47,815 nucleotides of DNA from Dactylosporangium sucinum (GTDB taxonomy: Bacteria; Actinomycetota; Actinomycetes; Mycobacteriales; Micromonosporaceae), in contig NZ_BMPI01000027.1 of NCBI RefSeq assembly GCF_014647515.1, positions 41,219 to 89,033 on the forward strand. Direction: 5' to 3'. How positions within the stretch are numbered: position 1 is the stretch's first letter; every line of letters starts with the position of its first letter. The translations under genes were made by a program, and so were the position numbers. Under the pieces are notes generated by a model that saw only the letters and a program-made list of their open reading frames with translations, had not been told where the DNA came from and searched no databases. Of the stretch, positions 16,182-25,227 are shown piece after piece.

Positions 16182-16942
16182 CGCCCGTCGCGGTCCTGCA
16201 GGACACGCAGGTGATGGCGACCCGGCAGCTGCGCCGGACGCTGCGCCGCCCGACCTACATCGTGTTCTCGTTCGTCCAGCCGGTCATCTTCGTGCTGCTG
16301 TTCCGGTACATCTTCGGCGGCGCCATCGACACCGGCCCGGTCTCCTACGTCAACTTCCTGATGCCCGGCATCATCGTGCAGACCGCGATCTTCGGCGCCC
16401 TGGTCACCGGGCTCGGCCTCACCGAGGACCTCGGCACCGGCATGGTCGACCGGCTGCGCTCGCTGCCGATGGCCCGCTCGGCGGTGCTGCTCGGGCGGAC
16501 CGCGGCCGACCTGGTCACGAACGTGCTCACGCTGCTCGTCATGGCGGCCGTCGGCCTGCTGGTCGGCTTCCGCCCGTCGCAGCCGGCCTGGCAGCTGGCC
16601 GCCGCGTTCCTGCTGGTGCTCGCCTTCTCCTACGTCTTCTCCTGGATCAGCGCCTGGGTCGGCCTGTCGGTGCGCAACCCGGAGACCGCGCAGTCGGCCG
16701 GCTTCATCTGGGTGTTCCCGCTGACGTTCGCCTCCTCGGCGTTCGTGCCGACGGACAGCATGCCGGGCCCGGTGCGCGCGTTCGCCGAGGTCAACCCGGT
16801 CACGCTGGTCGTCGACGCGGTGCGCGGCCTGACCGTGGGCGGCCCGTCACCGGCGACCCCGGCCCTGCAGGCGCTCGCCTGGCTCGCGGCGCTGCTGCTG
16901 GTCTTCGTGCCCCTGTCGGTGCGCGCCTTCCGCCGGGCCTGA
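16178..16942 (+). CDS. DrrB-type ABC-2 permease
   Basis: A 254-residue membrane protein with six hydrophobic segments (for example IVFSFVQPVIFVLLFRYIF) and the ABC-2 motif GLGLTEDLGTGMVDRLRSLP between helices. It is translationally coupled to the ATPase by a 4-bp overlap. The length and NPVTLVVDAVRGL near the end are typical of DrrB-like daunorubicin-resistance permeases. The substrate is unknown. Confidence 0.92.
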   Translation: MTPVAVLQDTQVMATRQLRRTLRRPTYIVFSFVQPVIFVLLFRYIFGGAIDTGPVSYVNFLMPGIIVQTAIFGALVTGLGLTEDLGTGMVDRLRSLPMARSAVLLGRTAADLVTNVLTLLVMAAVGLLVGFRPSQPAWQLAAAFLLVLAFSYVFSWISAWVGLSVRNPETAQSAGFIWVFPLTFASSAFVPTDSMPGPVRAFAEVNPVTLVVDAVRGLTVGGPSPATPALQALAWLAALLLVFVPLSVRAFRRA

Positions 16943-16998
16943 GCGCCGAGATGGTCGCGTCCCACGGTGTTCCCGAGCCCATCGCAGGACAGCGCCGC

Positions 16999-17937
16999 CT
17001 AGGCCGGCTCGGGCGATGCGGCCTGCGGCCGGTAGATGTCGGGCTCGACGAAGATGAGGGTGGCGATCGGCAGCCTGGCCCGGATGCGGGCCTCGGCGCT
17101 GTTCACCGCCGCGGTGATGTCCTCGGCGACGTCGCCCGGCGCGATCGCCACCTTCGCCGCGACGAGCAGCTCGTCCGGGCCGAGGTGCATGGTGCGCAGG
17201 TGGATGACCCGCTCGAAACGCGGCTCGGCGGCCAGCGCCTCGCGGATCCGGGCGATGTCGGCCTTCGACGCGGCCTCGCCGACGAGCAGGCTCTTGGTCT
17301 CCATCGCCAGGATCACCGCGATCGCCACGAGCAGCACGCCGATGACGAACGTGCCGATGCCGTCGAACACGGTGTTGCCGGTCAGCACGCTCAGGCCGAC
17401 GCCGAGCAGCGCCACCACCAGGCCGATGACCGCCCCGGCGTCCTCCAGCAGGATCGTCGGCAGCTCGGGGGCCTTCGCGTGGCGGATGAACTGCCACCAC
17501 GTCTTGCCGCCGCGGATCTCGTTCGCCGACTTCGCCGCGGTGTAGAGCGCGTAACCCTCCAGGCCGATGGCGATGACCAGGATCACGACCGCGACGAGCG
17601 GCGAGGTGAGCTCGTGCGGGTGGCGGATCTTCTCGTAGCCCTCGTACAGCGCGAACAGGCCACCGAGCGTGAACAGCACGATGGAGACGATGAACGCGTA
17701 GATGTACCGCTCGCGGGCGTAGCCGAACGGGTGCTTCTCGTCGGCCTCGCGCCGGGCCCGGCGCCCGCCGACGAGCAGCAGCGCCTGGTTGGTGGTGTCG
17801 GCGAGGGAGTGCACGGCCTCGGCGAGCATCGACGAAGATCCGGTGACGAGCGCCCCGACGCCCTTGCTGACGGCGATGCCGAGGTTCGCCGCCAGCGCCG
17901 TCACCACCGCCCTGGTACTGCCGCCGTCCGCCGCCAC
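16999..17937 (-). CDS. Cation diffusion facilitator (CDF) metal transporter
   Basis: A 312-residue antiporter that exports divalent metals such as Zn, Co or Fe. The N-terminal membrane domain includes GSSSMLAEAVHSLADTTNQ, the CDF signature with the first metal site (H and D), and the cytoplasmic HPFGYARERY loop. The soluble C-terminal domain has HLRTMHLGPDELLVAAKV. GTG 17937 is selected because GAGGGAG precedes it at 8 bp and family members start at about this point; extension to ATG 18042 adds non-conserved sequence. It stands alone between convergent and co-directional neighbours. Confidence 0.9.
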   Translation of the reverse strand: MAADGGSTRAVVTALAANLGIAVSKGVGALVTGSSSMLAEAVHSLADTTNQALLLVGGRRARREADEKHPFGYARERYIYAFIVSIVLFTLGGLFALYEGYEKIRHPHELTSPLVAVVILVIAIGLEGYALYTAAKSANEIRGGKTWWQFIRHAKAPELPTILLEDAGAVIGLVVALLGVGLSVLTGNTVFDGIGTFVIGVLLVAIAVILAMETKSLLVGEAASKADIARIREALAAEPRFERVIHLRTMHLGPDELLVAAKVAIAPGDVAEDITAAVNSAEARIRARLPIATLIFVEPDIYRPQAASPEPA

Positions 17938-18017
17938 CGCATCCGCTCCCTCGTCCGTGTTGAGATCAACAGTCTGCCACGGCCGCCGCCCGCCGGTACC
18001 ATCGCGGACCGATTCCG

Positions 18018-18062
18018 GTCCTGCGGGGCCGGCACGCCGCAAGAGTGCCGGCCCCGCAGGAC
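18018..18062 (-). terminator. Terminator of the beta-glucosidase operon
   Basis: A perfect 18-bp stem (GTCCTGCGGGGCCGGCAC against its complement) with a 9-base loop at 18036-18044 lies 3 bp downstream of the glucosidase stop. It has no U-tract. It closes the CUT2 sugar operon before the CDF gene. Confidence 0.85.
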
Positions 18063-18064
18063 GT

Positions 18065-19396
18065 TCAGCGCAGGCCGTTGTCCCGGATCACGTCCGCGTA
18101 CCAGCGGGCGCTGCGCTTCGGGAGTCTCCGCTGGGTCGGATAGTCGACGTAGTAGATGCCGTAGCGGACGCCGTAGCCGGAGGCCCACTCGAAGTTGTCC
18201 ATGAACGACCACGGGAAGAAGCCGAACAGCGGGACGCCCCGCGTCAGCGCCTCGTGGGCCGCGCGCAGATGACCTTCGAAGAACGCCACCCGCTCGTCGT
18301 CGGCGATCTCGCCGTCCGGGCCCGCGTAGTCGTGCAGCGCCAGGCCCGTCTCGGTGACCACCAGCGGGAGGGGTGTGTACTCCTTCGCCACCCGTTCCAG
18401 GATCTCGGACAGGCCCTCCGGGTGGATGCCGATGCCGGTCACGGTCGGGTGTTCCGGTGGGACCCGCTGCCAGCCGCGCGCCGGGTCGGCCGGGTCGGCG
18501 CGGACGTGGTGGCGCTCGTAGTAGTTGATGCCGAAGTAGTCCAGCGGGGCCGCTATCTGCTCCAGGTCGCCGTCCCGGACGAACCCGAAGTCGGTGACCG
18601 GGGCGTAGTGGGCCGCCGCGTCGTCCGGGTAGGCGCCGCGGAACAGCGGGTCCAGGTACATCCGGTTCTCGTGCAGGTCGAGCCGGCGCGCGGCGGCCAC
18701 GTCCTCCTCCGCGTCGCTCGCCGGGTGGACCGAGGTCAGGTTGCAGGTGATCCCCACCTGGCCGGTTACGCCCGCGGCGCGCAGTGCGGCGACCGCCTTG
18801 CCGTGGGCCAGGAGGAGGTGGTGTACCGCGGTCACCGCAGTCAGCTCGTCGCGCAGGCCCGGCGCGTGGCGGCCCTCGAGGTGCCCGACGACGGCCGCGC
18901 AGTACGGCTCGTTCAGCGTCAGCCAGTACGGCACCCGGTCGCCGAGGCGGCCGTGGACGACCGCGGCGTAGTCGGCGAAGTGCTCGGCGGTGTCGCGGTT
19001 CGCCCAGCCGCCGGCGTCCTGCAGCGCCTGCGGCAGGTCCCAGTGGTACAGCGTGAGCATCGGCGTGATCCCGCGCTCCAGCAGCCCGTCGACCAGCCGG
19101 TCGTAGAAGTCGAGGCCGGGCGCGTTGACCCGGCCGGCGCCGGCGGGGACGACCCGGGGCCAGGCGACCGAGCAGCGGTAGGCACCGACGCCCAGCTCGC
19201 GCAGCAGGTCGAGGTCCTCGCGCCAGCGATGATAATGGTCGCAGGCGATGTCGCCGGTGTCGCCGCGCAGGACCGCCCCCGGGGTGTGGCTGAAGGTGTC
19301 CCAGATGGACGGTCCGCGGCCGTCCTCGGCGACGGCGCCCTCGATCTGGTACGCGGCGGTGGCCGCGCCCCACAGGAATCCGTCGGGAAAGCGCAT
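18065..19396 (-). CDS. GH1 beta-glucosidase
   Basis: A 443-residue retaining glycosidase of the usual family length. The N-terminal signature is FLWGAATAAYQIEGA. The acid/base E163 lies in TLNEP and the nucleophile E349 in VTETG. The aglycone/sugar residues W and E of the WSFMDNFEWASGY region are intact. There is no signal peptide, so it acts in the cytoplasm on imported beta-glucosides or other beta-glycosides. ATG 19396 has AGAAAGG at 8 bp. It is the last gene of the ABC operon, 37 bp after the permease. Confidence 0.95.
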   Translation of the reverse strand: MRFPDGFLWGAATAAYQIEGAVAEDGRGPSIWDTFSHTPGAVLRGDTGDIACDHYHRWREDLDLLRELGVGAYRCSVAWPRVVPAGAGRVNAPGLDFYDRLVDGLLERGITPMLTLYHWDLPQALQDAGGWANRDTAEHFADYAAVVHGRLGDRVPYWLTLNEPYCAAVVGHLEGRHAPGLRDELTAVTAVHHLLLAHGKAVAALRAAGVTGQVGITCNLTSVHPASDAEEDVAAARRLDLHENRMYLDPLFRGAYPDDAAAHYAPVTDFGFVRDGDLEQIAAPLDYFGINYYERHHVRADPADPARGWQRVPPEHPTVTGIGIHPEGLSEILERVAKEYTPLPLVVTETGLALHDYAGPDGEIADDERVAFFEGHLRAAHEALTRGVPLFGFFPWSFMDNFEWASGYGVRYGIYYVDYPTQRRLPKRSARWYADVIRDNGLR

Positions 19397-19433
19397 GGTG
19401 GAGCCTTTCTGGTGAGTCCGCTGAGTCCGCGGC

Positions 19434-20576
19434 TTAGTCCGCGGCGCCGCGGGCGAGGCGCCGGCGGCGGCTGACCGCGTCGAGCACGACGGCGACGACG
19501 AGGATGACGCCGGTGGCGATGTTCTTCACGGCGGCCGGCTCGCCGAGCAGGTCGAGGCCGTTCTGCACGCTGCCGACGACGAGCGCGCCGAGGATCGCGT
19601 GGTAGATCTTGCCGCGGCCGCCGAAGAGGCTGGTCCCGCCGATCACCGCCGCCGCGATCGCGTTGAGCTGCAGGGTGCCGCCGCCGAGCGCGTTGGAGGC
19701 CGAGAACTGCCGGGACGCCTCGATGACACCGGCCAGGGCGGCGATCGCGGAGACGAGCACGAAGACGACGACCACGGTCCGGGCGACCGGGATGCCGGCG
19801 CGGCGGGCCGCCTCCCGGTTGCCGCCGATGGCGGTGACGTGCCGGCCGAAGCCGGTGCCGGTCATGAGCACGCCGGCGCCGCCGGTCAGCAGCAACAGGA
19901 GCACGAACACCCAGGGGATCCCGAAGTACGAGTTCAACAGCCACGTGACGGCGGCGACGAACACCGCGACCGCGGCCACCGCGAGCGCCTCGTGCAGGTG
20001 CGGCGGGTTGGGCAGGCCGTGCTTGGCGCGGCGGACGCGCCGCACCGCCCGCAGGCCGGCGAAGCCCGCGACGACGAGCAGCGCGAGCACCCACCCGAAG
20101 GCCGGCACCACGTAGCTCGACGCGATCGACCGGATCGCGGTGTCCCGGATCGGGATCTGCCCGCCGTCGCCGACCAGGGCGAGCTGGGCGCCCTGCCAGA
20201 CGAGCAGGCCGGCGAGCGTGATGATGAACGACGGGATGCCGGCCGAGGTGATGACCAGGCCGTGCACGAGGCCGATCGCCCCGCCGGTGAGCAGGGCCGC
20301 GGCCACGGCGAGCCCGGCGGGCGCCCCGTGGTCGGCGATGAGCCGGGCCAGGACCGCGGCGCTGACGCCGGCGACCGCGCCGACCGACAGGTCGATCTCG
20401 CCGAGGACGAGCACCATCACCATGCCGACCGCGAGCGTGCCGAGCACCGCGATCTGCAGCAGGAGGTTGGACAGGTTCCGCGCGGACAGGAAGTTGTCGT
20501 TGAGGGCCTGGAAGATGCCCCAGACGACGACCAGCCCGACGAGGACGGTGGTCGTCCCGCTCGCCCGCCGGATCAC
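19434..20576 (-). CDS. CUT2 sugar ABC permease (XylH-like)
   Basis: A 380-residue permease of the ribose/xylose type with about ten hydrophobic helices. The family motif GEIDLSVGAVAGVSAAVLA lies near residues 60-78, and the conserved GGTSLFGGRGKIYHAILGA loop lies in the last third. A central hydrophilic loop of about 35 residues (RRVRRAKHGLPNPPHLHE) is as in XylH. The GTG start overlaps the ATPase stop by 4 bp. It imports the sugar captured by the binding lipoprotein two genes upstream. Confidence 0.92.
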   Translation of the reverse strand: MIRRASGTTTVLVGLVVVWGIFQALNDNFLSARNLSNLLLQIAVLGTLAVGMVMVLVLGEIDLSVGAVAGVSAAVLARLIADHGAPAGLAVAAALLTGGAIGLVHGLVITSAGIPSFIITLAGLLVWQGAQLALVGDGGQIPIRDTAIRSIASSYVVPAFGWVLALLVVAGFAGLRAVRRVRRAKHGLPNPPHLHEALAVAAVAVFVAAVTWLLNSYFGIPWVFVLLLLLTGGAGVLMTGTGFGRHVTAIGGNREAARRAGIPVARTVVVVFVLVSAIAALAGVIEASRQFSASNALGGGTLQLNAIAAAVIGGTSLFGGRGKIYHAILGALVVGSVQNGLDLLGEPAAVKNIATGVILVVAVVLDAVSRRRRLARGAAD

Positions 20577-21310
20577 GATCGGCTCCCGGTGATGGCGGCG
20601 ACGACGTCGTCGGTGGTGTCGTGGCCGGGCCGGAACTCGCCGGCGTTGCGGCCCAGCCGCAGCACGGTGATCCGGTCGGCGACCGCGAACACGTCGGCCA
20701 TGTTGTGCGAGATGACGACGACGGCCAGGCCGCGGTCGCGCAGGCGGCGGATGAGGTCGTACACCATCGCCGTCTGCGCCACCCCGAGCGCCGCGGTCGG
20801 CTCGTCGAGCAGCACGATCCGCGAGCCCCACAGCGCGGCCCGGCTGACCGCGATGGCCTGCCGCTGGCCGCCGGAGAGCGCCGAGACCGGCTTGTCGAGG
20901 TCGGGCAGGTGGGCCGCGAGGTCGGCGACGACCGCCGCGGCGTGCGCCTGCATCGCCTCCCGGTCCAGCAGCGGCGAGTGGCGGCGCCGGCGCTCGCGGC
21001 CGAGGTACAGGTTGGCGGTCACGTCGAGGTTGTCGCAGAGCGCCAGGTCCTGGTAGACGGTCTCGATGCCGAGCGCCGAGGCCTCCGCCGGCGAGCCGAT
21101 GGTGACCGGCTCGCCGTCGAGGAGGATCCGCCCCGCGTCGATGCGGTGGGTGCCGGCGATCGCCTTGACGAGGGTGGACTTGCCGGCCCCGTTGTCGCCG
21201 ACCAGGGCCACCACCTCGCCGGCGGTGGCCGTGAAGTCGACCTCGGTGAGCGCCGCGACGCGCCCGTACCGCTTGACGACGCCGCGGAGCTCGAGGGTCG
21301 GGGGACTCAC
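20573..21310 (-). CDS. CUT2 sugar ABC ATPase, single-domain
   Basis: A 245-residue ATPase with Walker A GDNGAGKST, signature LSGGQRQAIAV and Walker B IVLLDEPTAALG. Most RbsA/XylG ATPases are about 500 residues with two fused ATPase halves; this one has a single half and probably dimerises, like FrcA-type proteins. GTG 21310 overlaps the stop of the binding-protein gene (GTGA), which fixes the start. Confidence 0.92.
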   Translation of the reverse strand: MSPPTLELRGVVKRYGRVAALTEVDFTATAGEVVALVGDNGAGKSTLVKAIAGTHRIDAGRILLDGEPVTIGSPAEASALGIETVYQDLALCDNLDVTANLYLGRERRRRHSPLLDREAMQAHAAAVVADLAAHLPDLDKPVSALSGGQRQAIAVSRAALWGSRIVLLDEPTAALGVAQTAMVYDLIRRLRDRGLAVVVISHNMADVFAVADRITVLRLGRNAGEFRPGHDTTDDVVAAITGSRS

Positions 21311-22392
21311 AGACCGCACTTGTCGGCCGCCAGTCCCGCGCAGATCTTGTCCTTCGTGGTGTACCCGTCCTTGATCACGACGTCGGCGATGGTCTCGCGC
21401 GTGACCGCGACCGGGTCGAGCAGCACCGCCGGGACCTTGCCCGTGCCGTTGTCGACAGTGCTGGTCGTCAGCTGCGTGGCCCCGGCGGTGTCGCCCTTCG
21501 CGAGCGCCACCGCGATCTTCGCGGCGGCCGTCGCCTCGGCGCGGATCGACTTGTACACCGTCATCGACTGGTTGCCGGCCACGATGCTGCCGAGCCCGGC
21601 GTCGGTCGCGTCCTGGCCGGTCACCAGGACCTTGCCGTTGAGCTTGCGGGCGGTGAGCGCGGTGATGACGGCGTTGGCCAGGCCGTCGTTGGGGGCGATG
21701 ACGCCCTGCACGTCGTCGTTGAGCTTGGTCAGCCCCTGCTCCATCGCCTGCTGGCCCTTGGCCGGGTCGAAGCCGGGGGTGTCCGACTCGTACCCGAGCT
21801 TGAGCCGGCCGGACTGGAACGCCGGGTCGAGCACCTTGTGCGCGCCGGCCTTGAACGCCCGGCCCGGCGCCGACGTGACGTCGCCGTTGATCATCGCGAC
21901 CGTGGCGCCCTGCGGCAGCTTGTCCAGCAGGTACTGGCCCTGCAGCTCGCCGACCTTCTCGTTCTGGAAGGAGACGTACGCGGCGGGCACCGCGCCCTCG
22001 ATCGCGCCGTCGTAGGCGATCACCTTGGCGCCGGCGGCGTCGGCCTTGGCCACGATCGCGGCGCCGGTCTCGGCGGTGAACGGGCTGACGACGATCACCT
22101 TGGCGCCGTTGGTGAGCGCGGACTCGGCCTGCTGCAGCTGGACGGCGGCGTCGCCCTGTGCGTTGTTGGCGATCACCTTGATGCCGGGGTCGAGGGCCTT
22201 GACGGCCTCCTCGAAGTACGGCTTGTCCTTGCTCTCGAAGCGGTCGGCGCAGGTCGAGCAGGGCATCAGGAAGGCGATGGAGAGGTCCTTGGTGCCCCCG
22301 CCGGGCTGGTCGGCGGCCGGTGATCCCTGCGTGCAGGCGGTGGTGGCGAGGGCTAAGGCCAGTGCGGCCGGAGCGAGCAGGCGTCGCAGCAT
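21307..22392 (-). CDS. CUT2 sugar-binding lipoprotein (XylF-like)
   Basis: A 361-residue periplasmic-binding-protein-fold lipoprotein with signal and lipobox ALATTAC. Typical XylF-like segments include ALTNGAKVIVVSPF, VIAYDGAI, VIAPNDGLANAVITAL and KVLVTGQDATDAG. It has an unusual PCSTCADRFESKDKP run near the mature N-terminus and a Cys pair near the C-terminus (ICAGLAADKC) that could form a disulfide. The ATG start has GAAGGA at 8 bp. It is the first gene of the operon; a repeat array lies just upstream. Confidence 0.92.
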   Translation of the reverse strand: MLRRLLAPAALALALATTACTQGSPAADQPGGGTKDLSIAFLMPCSTCADRFESKDKPYFEEAVKALDPGIKVIANNAQGDAAVQLQQAESALTNGAKVIVVSPFTAETGAAIVAKADAAGAKVIAYDGAIEGAVPAAYVSFQNEKVGELQGQYLLDKLPQGATVAMINGDVTSAPGRAFKAGAHKVLDPAFQSGRLKLGYESDTPGFDPAKGQQAMEQGLTKLNDDVQGVIAPNDGLANAVITALTARKLNGKVLVTGQDATDAGLGSIVAGNQSMTVYKSIRAEATAAAKIAVALAKGDTAGATQLTTSTVDNGTGKVPAVLLDPVAVTRETIADVVIKDGYTTKDKICAGLAADKCGL

Positions 22393-22411
22393 CTGGGTGT
22401 CCTTCTCTTTC

Positions 22412-22490
22412 GGGTGTGGGAGAACGCTTTTGGGGTGTTGGAGAACGCTTTTGGTTGTGGGAAATGCTTTTGGGTGTGGGAAACGCTTTT
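22412..22490 (-). promoter_or_regulatory. Four tandem 19-21 bp repeats before the sugar operon
   Basis: On the coding (-) strand the unit reads about AAAAGCGTTTCCCACACCC. Copies end at 22431, 22452, 22471 and 22490, spaced 21, 19 and 19 bp, and a degenerate fifth begins at 22491. The array occupies 20-98 bp before the ATG of the binding protein, where promoter and operator should be. The core AAAACGCTTT/AAAGCGTTT is similar to LacI-type half-sites. It is probably a cooperative operator array; no matching regulator is proven. Confidence 0.65.
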
Positions 22491-22576
22491 GGGTGCGGGG
22501 AACCGTGCCACCGGCTCTCGCGGGTGGCGTGACGGGGTGTGTCGGGTCTGGTCGGGCGGTTGGTCAGGCGGTTTGG

Positions 22577-23779
22577 TCAGGCGGTGGTCAGGCGCTCGAC
22601 GCCGGCGCCGGACTCGATGAGCTGGCTGATCGGGAGCGTGGCCGCGCCGAGGACGGCGGCCTCGGGACCGAGCTGGGAGCGGACGAGGACGACCTCGCCG
22701 CCCGGCTGGTCGAGGGCGAACGCGCGCACGGCCGCCTGCAGGTCGCCCAGCAGCTCGGCGGCGATCCGGTCGCCGAACCAGCCGCCGACGATGATCTTCT
22801 CGGGGTTGTACAGGTTGACGAGGTTCGACAGGGCGAGCCCGAGGTGGCGCACCAGGCCGTCGATCGCCCGCTGCGCGGCGGGATCGCCGTCGCGCCAGGC
22901 GGTGAGGACCGCGTCGACGCCCTCGGTCTCCCGGCCGAGCCAGGTCTCGTCGGGGCCGCGCCACTGGCTCAGGACCGCGGACGCGCCGACGAACGTCTCG
23001 ACGCACCCGGCCCGGCCGCACCGGCAGTGCGGGCCGTCCAGGCTGATCTTCGTGTGGCCCCACTCGCCGGCGCTGCTGGACGAGCCGCGGTAGAGCCGGC
23101 CGTCGGTGATGATGCCGGCCCCGGCGCCCTCGCCGATGAGCACCATGACCGCGTGGTCCGTGTCGCGCGCCGCGCCGAACCAGGCCTCGGCCTGCGTGGT
23201 CGACTTGGCGCCGTTGTCGATGTACGCCGGGATGCCGAGGTGGTCGCCGAACCCGGAGAAGTCGACGCCGTGCCAGCCGACGACCTCGGCGTGCACGACC
23301 TGCCGGTCCTCCTCGACGATGCCGGGCACGCCCAGCCCGAGGCCGACCACCCGTGCGGCGTCGACGCCCAGCTCGGCCAGCATCGAGGTGACCTGGTCGG
23401 CGATGGCGGTGCGGGCCTCGCCGACCTCGATGCGGCGGCCCTTGAAGGGGTACACGCGGCCGGCGAGGCGGTTGAGGCCGAGGTCGAGGACGTCGACCCC
23501 GATCTGCGTCTCGCCGACGTCGGCGCCGATGACGAGCGCGGCGTCGTGGGCGACGCTGACGATTGCCCGCCGCCGCCCGCCGTCGGAGTCGAGGAAGCCC
23601 TCCTCGCGCACGGTGCCCTCGGCGAGGAGCTCGTTCATCACGTTGGTCACGGTGGCGGCGGACAGCCCGGTCGCCGCGCCCACCTCACTGCGCGAGGTGG
23701 GGCCGTTCAGCCAGACGTGCCGCAGGATCAGCGCCCGGTTGCGCCGCCGCACGTCCCTGACCGAAGCCTTCTTCGCCAC
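22577..23779 (-). CDS. ROK-family transcriptional regulator (XylR-like)
   Basis: A 400-residue ROK repressor. The winged-helix domain is near residues 15-75 (TSRSEVGAATGLSAATVTNV) and the ROK domain follows. The canonical zinc site is intact: GHTKISLDGPHCRCGRAGC. The phosphate loop is VLIGEGAGAG. The GTG start at 23779 has GGAGG at 6 bp. It lies directly upstream of, and on the same strand as, the sugar ABC/GH1 operon, which it probably controls. The AT-rich inverted repeat before it may be its own operator. Confidence 0.93.
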   Translation of the reverse strand: MAKKASVRDVRRRNRALILRHVWLNGPTSRSEVGAATGLSAATVTNVMNELLAEGTVREEGFLDSDGGRRRAIVSVAHDAALVIGADVGETQIGVDVLDLGLNRLAGRVYPFKGRRIEVGEARTAIADQVTSMLAELGVDAARVVGLGLGVPGIVEEDRQVVHAEVVGWHGVDFSGFGDHLGIPAYIDNGAKSTTQAEAWFGAARDTDHAVMVLIGEGAGAGIITDGRLYRGSSSSAGEWGHTKISLDGPHCRCGRAGCVETFVGASAVLSQWRGPDETWLGRETEGVDAVLTAWRDGDPAAQRAIDGLVRHLGLALSNLVNLYNPEKIIVGGWFGDRIAAELLGDLQAAVRAFALDQPGGEVVLVRSQLGPEAAVLGAATLPISQLIESGAGVERLTTA

Positions 23780-23795
23780 CGGCCGCCTCCAATCC

Positions 23796-23829
23796 TTGGT
23801 TCAATGATTGTTTTTTAGTCGAAAAAAAG
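23796..23829 (-). promoter_or_regulatory. AT-rich promoter/operator of the second ROK gene
   Basis: An AT-rich patch in otherwise GC-rich DNA contains the inverted repeat TTTTTT-AGTCG-AAAAAAA (23811-23828) and TTCAATGATTG. Such AT-rich dyads are typical of ROK/XylR operators. It differs in sequence from the ATCAA-N-TTGAT operator of the first ROK locus, so the two repressors should not cross-talk. Confidence 0.55.
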
Positions 23830-23888
23830 TCCCGGCGCAAGCGTCCCCAACCATCGGCCCGGTTTGCCGCCTTGCGGACCAACACGCG

Positions 23889-23957
23889 CGACCTTGGACT
23901 TGTGGTCCCGAATTTGTCCCCCTTGTCGGACATTTCCGGGACCACAAACTCCAAGAT
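23889..23957. repeat. Long imperfect hairpin element
   Basis: ACCTTGGACTTGTGGTCCCG pairs imperfectly with CGGGACCACAAACTCCAAGA; the inner 11 bp are perfect, and a smaller TGTCC/GGACA stem lies inside. It sits between the histidine kinase stop (23986) and the ROK start. It resembles in style the hairpins near 113-170 and may be a dispersed palindromic unit that also acts as a terminator. Confidence 0.65.
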
Positions 23958-23985
23958 CGGCGCGGTGGGGCGCTGCGCGACGGAG

Positions 23986-25227
23986 TCAGGCGGGCGACGG
24001 CCCGGGCGACGCCGCCCCCGGGAGGGTCACCGTGACGTGCAGGCCGCCCTCCGGGATCGGGGCGGCGACCACCGTGCCGCCGTGGACCTGGGCGATCGAC
24101 GCGACGATCGCCAGGCCCAGCCCGAAGCCGTCGGTGCCCATGCGGTCGTGCAGGCGGCGGAACGGCTGGAAGAGCGCGCCGACCGCCTCGGCGGCCACCA
24201 CCGGTCCGTGGTTCGACACCTCCAGGCGGACGTGGCCGTCGGCCACCGAGGTCGCCAGGCGCACCTCGCCGCCCGCGACGTTGTACCGCACCGCGTTGTC
24301 CACCAGGTTCGCGGTCAGGCGCTCCAGGAGCACCGGGTCGCCCGTCGTCGGGGCCGGGTCCAGCGACACGCGGGCCCGGCGGTCGCGCAGGTCGGTGCCG
24401 TCCAGGACGTCCTCGGCGACCGTCGCCAGGTCGGTCGGCTCGCTCACGACCAGGCCGCGGTCGTTGCGGGCCAGGGTCAGCAGCGCCTCGATGAGCGTCT
24501 GCGCCTGGTCGACCGCCGTGCGGACGTCGCGGGCCATCCGCAGCAGCTCGGCCTCGGTCGCGTGCGGCTTGGCGAGGACCACGTCGACGCTGGCGCGCAT
24601 GACGGTCAGCGGGGTGCGCAGCTCGTGGCTGGCGTTGGCGATGAACTGCCGCTGCCCGTCGAACGAGCGCTGCAGCCGGTCGAGCATCCGGTCGAACGTG
24701 TCGGCCAGCTCGCGCAGCTCGTCGCGCGGGCCACCGAGGGCCACCCGGGCCGACAGGTTGTGCTCCGAGGCGGCCCGCGCGGCGGCGGTGAGGCGGTGCA
24801 CGGGGCGCAGGACCCGGCCGGCGACGAACCAGCCGGCCACGGCCGCGAGCAGGGTCGTCGCGCCGAGGCTCAGGCCCGACTGCCACAGCAGCGAGTCGAG
24901 GGTCGCGTCCCGCTGGGTCCGGGCGCCGACGATGATCCCCTCCTCGTACGCCTTCTGGCACTTGACCCGCTGGTTGTAGTCGGCGGCCGGCTCGCCGTTG
25001 AGGATCCGCTTGCACGCCTCGATGAACTCGGCGGGCGGCACGTCCCGCCTGCCGTCGACCGGGGTGCTCACCCGGCCGTTGTCGCCGGCGGCCAGGTCGT
25101 CGATCCCGGGCAGGTTGGCCGCGAGCAGGCCGTAGGTGATCGCGATGAGCGCGGTGCCGCAGGCCGCGAACAGCACCGTGTACAGCAGCGTGAGCCGCAC
25201 CCGCACGGTGAACCGGGGGCGCCTCAC
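23986..25227 (-). CDS. Sensor histidine kinase, module 1
   Basis: A 413-residue membrane kinase. Helix 1 (about 12-38) and helix 2 (about 118-140) flank an external sensor region of about 80 residues with two cysteines (C72 and C90). HAMP is about 140-190, the phospho-acceptor is H201 in ANASHELRTPLTV, the N box is NLVDNAVRYN and the G box is GFGLGLAIV. The GTG start overlaps the response-regulator stop by 4 bp. With its regulator it likely senses envelope stress and controls the adjacent lipoprotein/MacB-type operon. Confidence 0.93.
   Translation of the reverse strand: MRRPRFTVRVRLTLLYTVLFAACGTALIAITYGLLAANLPGIDDLAAGDNGRVSTPVDGRRDVPPAEFIEACKRILNGEPAADYNQRVKCQKAYEEGIIVGARTQRDATLDSLLWQSGLSLGATTLLAAVAGWFVAGRVLRPVHRLTAAARAASEHNLSARVALGGPRDELRELADTFDRMLDRLQRSFDGQRQFIANASHELRTPLTVMRASVDVVLAKPHATEAELLRMARDVRTAVDQAQTLIEALLTLARNDRGLVVSEPTDLATVAEDVLDGTDLRDRRARVSLDPAPTTGDPVLLERLTANLVDNAVRYNVAGGEVRLATSVADGHVRLEVSNHGPVVAAEAVGALFQPFRRLHDRMGTDGFGLGLAIVASIAQVHGGTVVAAPIPEGGLHVTVTLPGAASPGPSPA

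Noticed and set aside
22412..22490. CRISPR array
   Set aside because: Repeats are 19-21 bp, directly adjacent with no spacers, and no cas genes are present.
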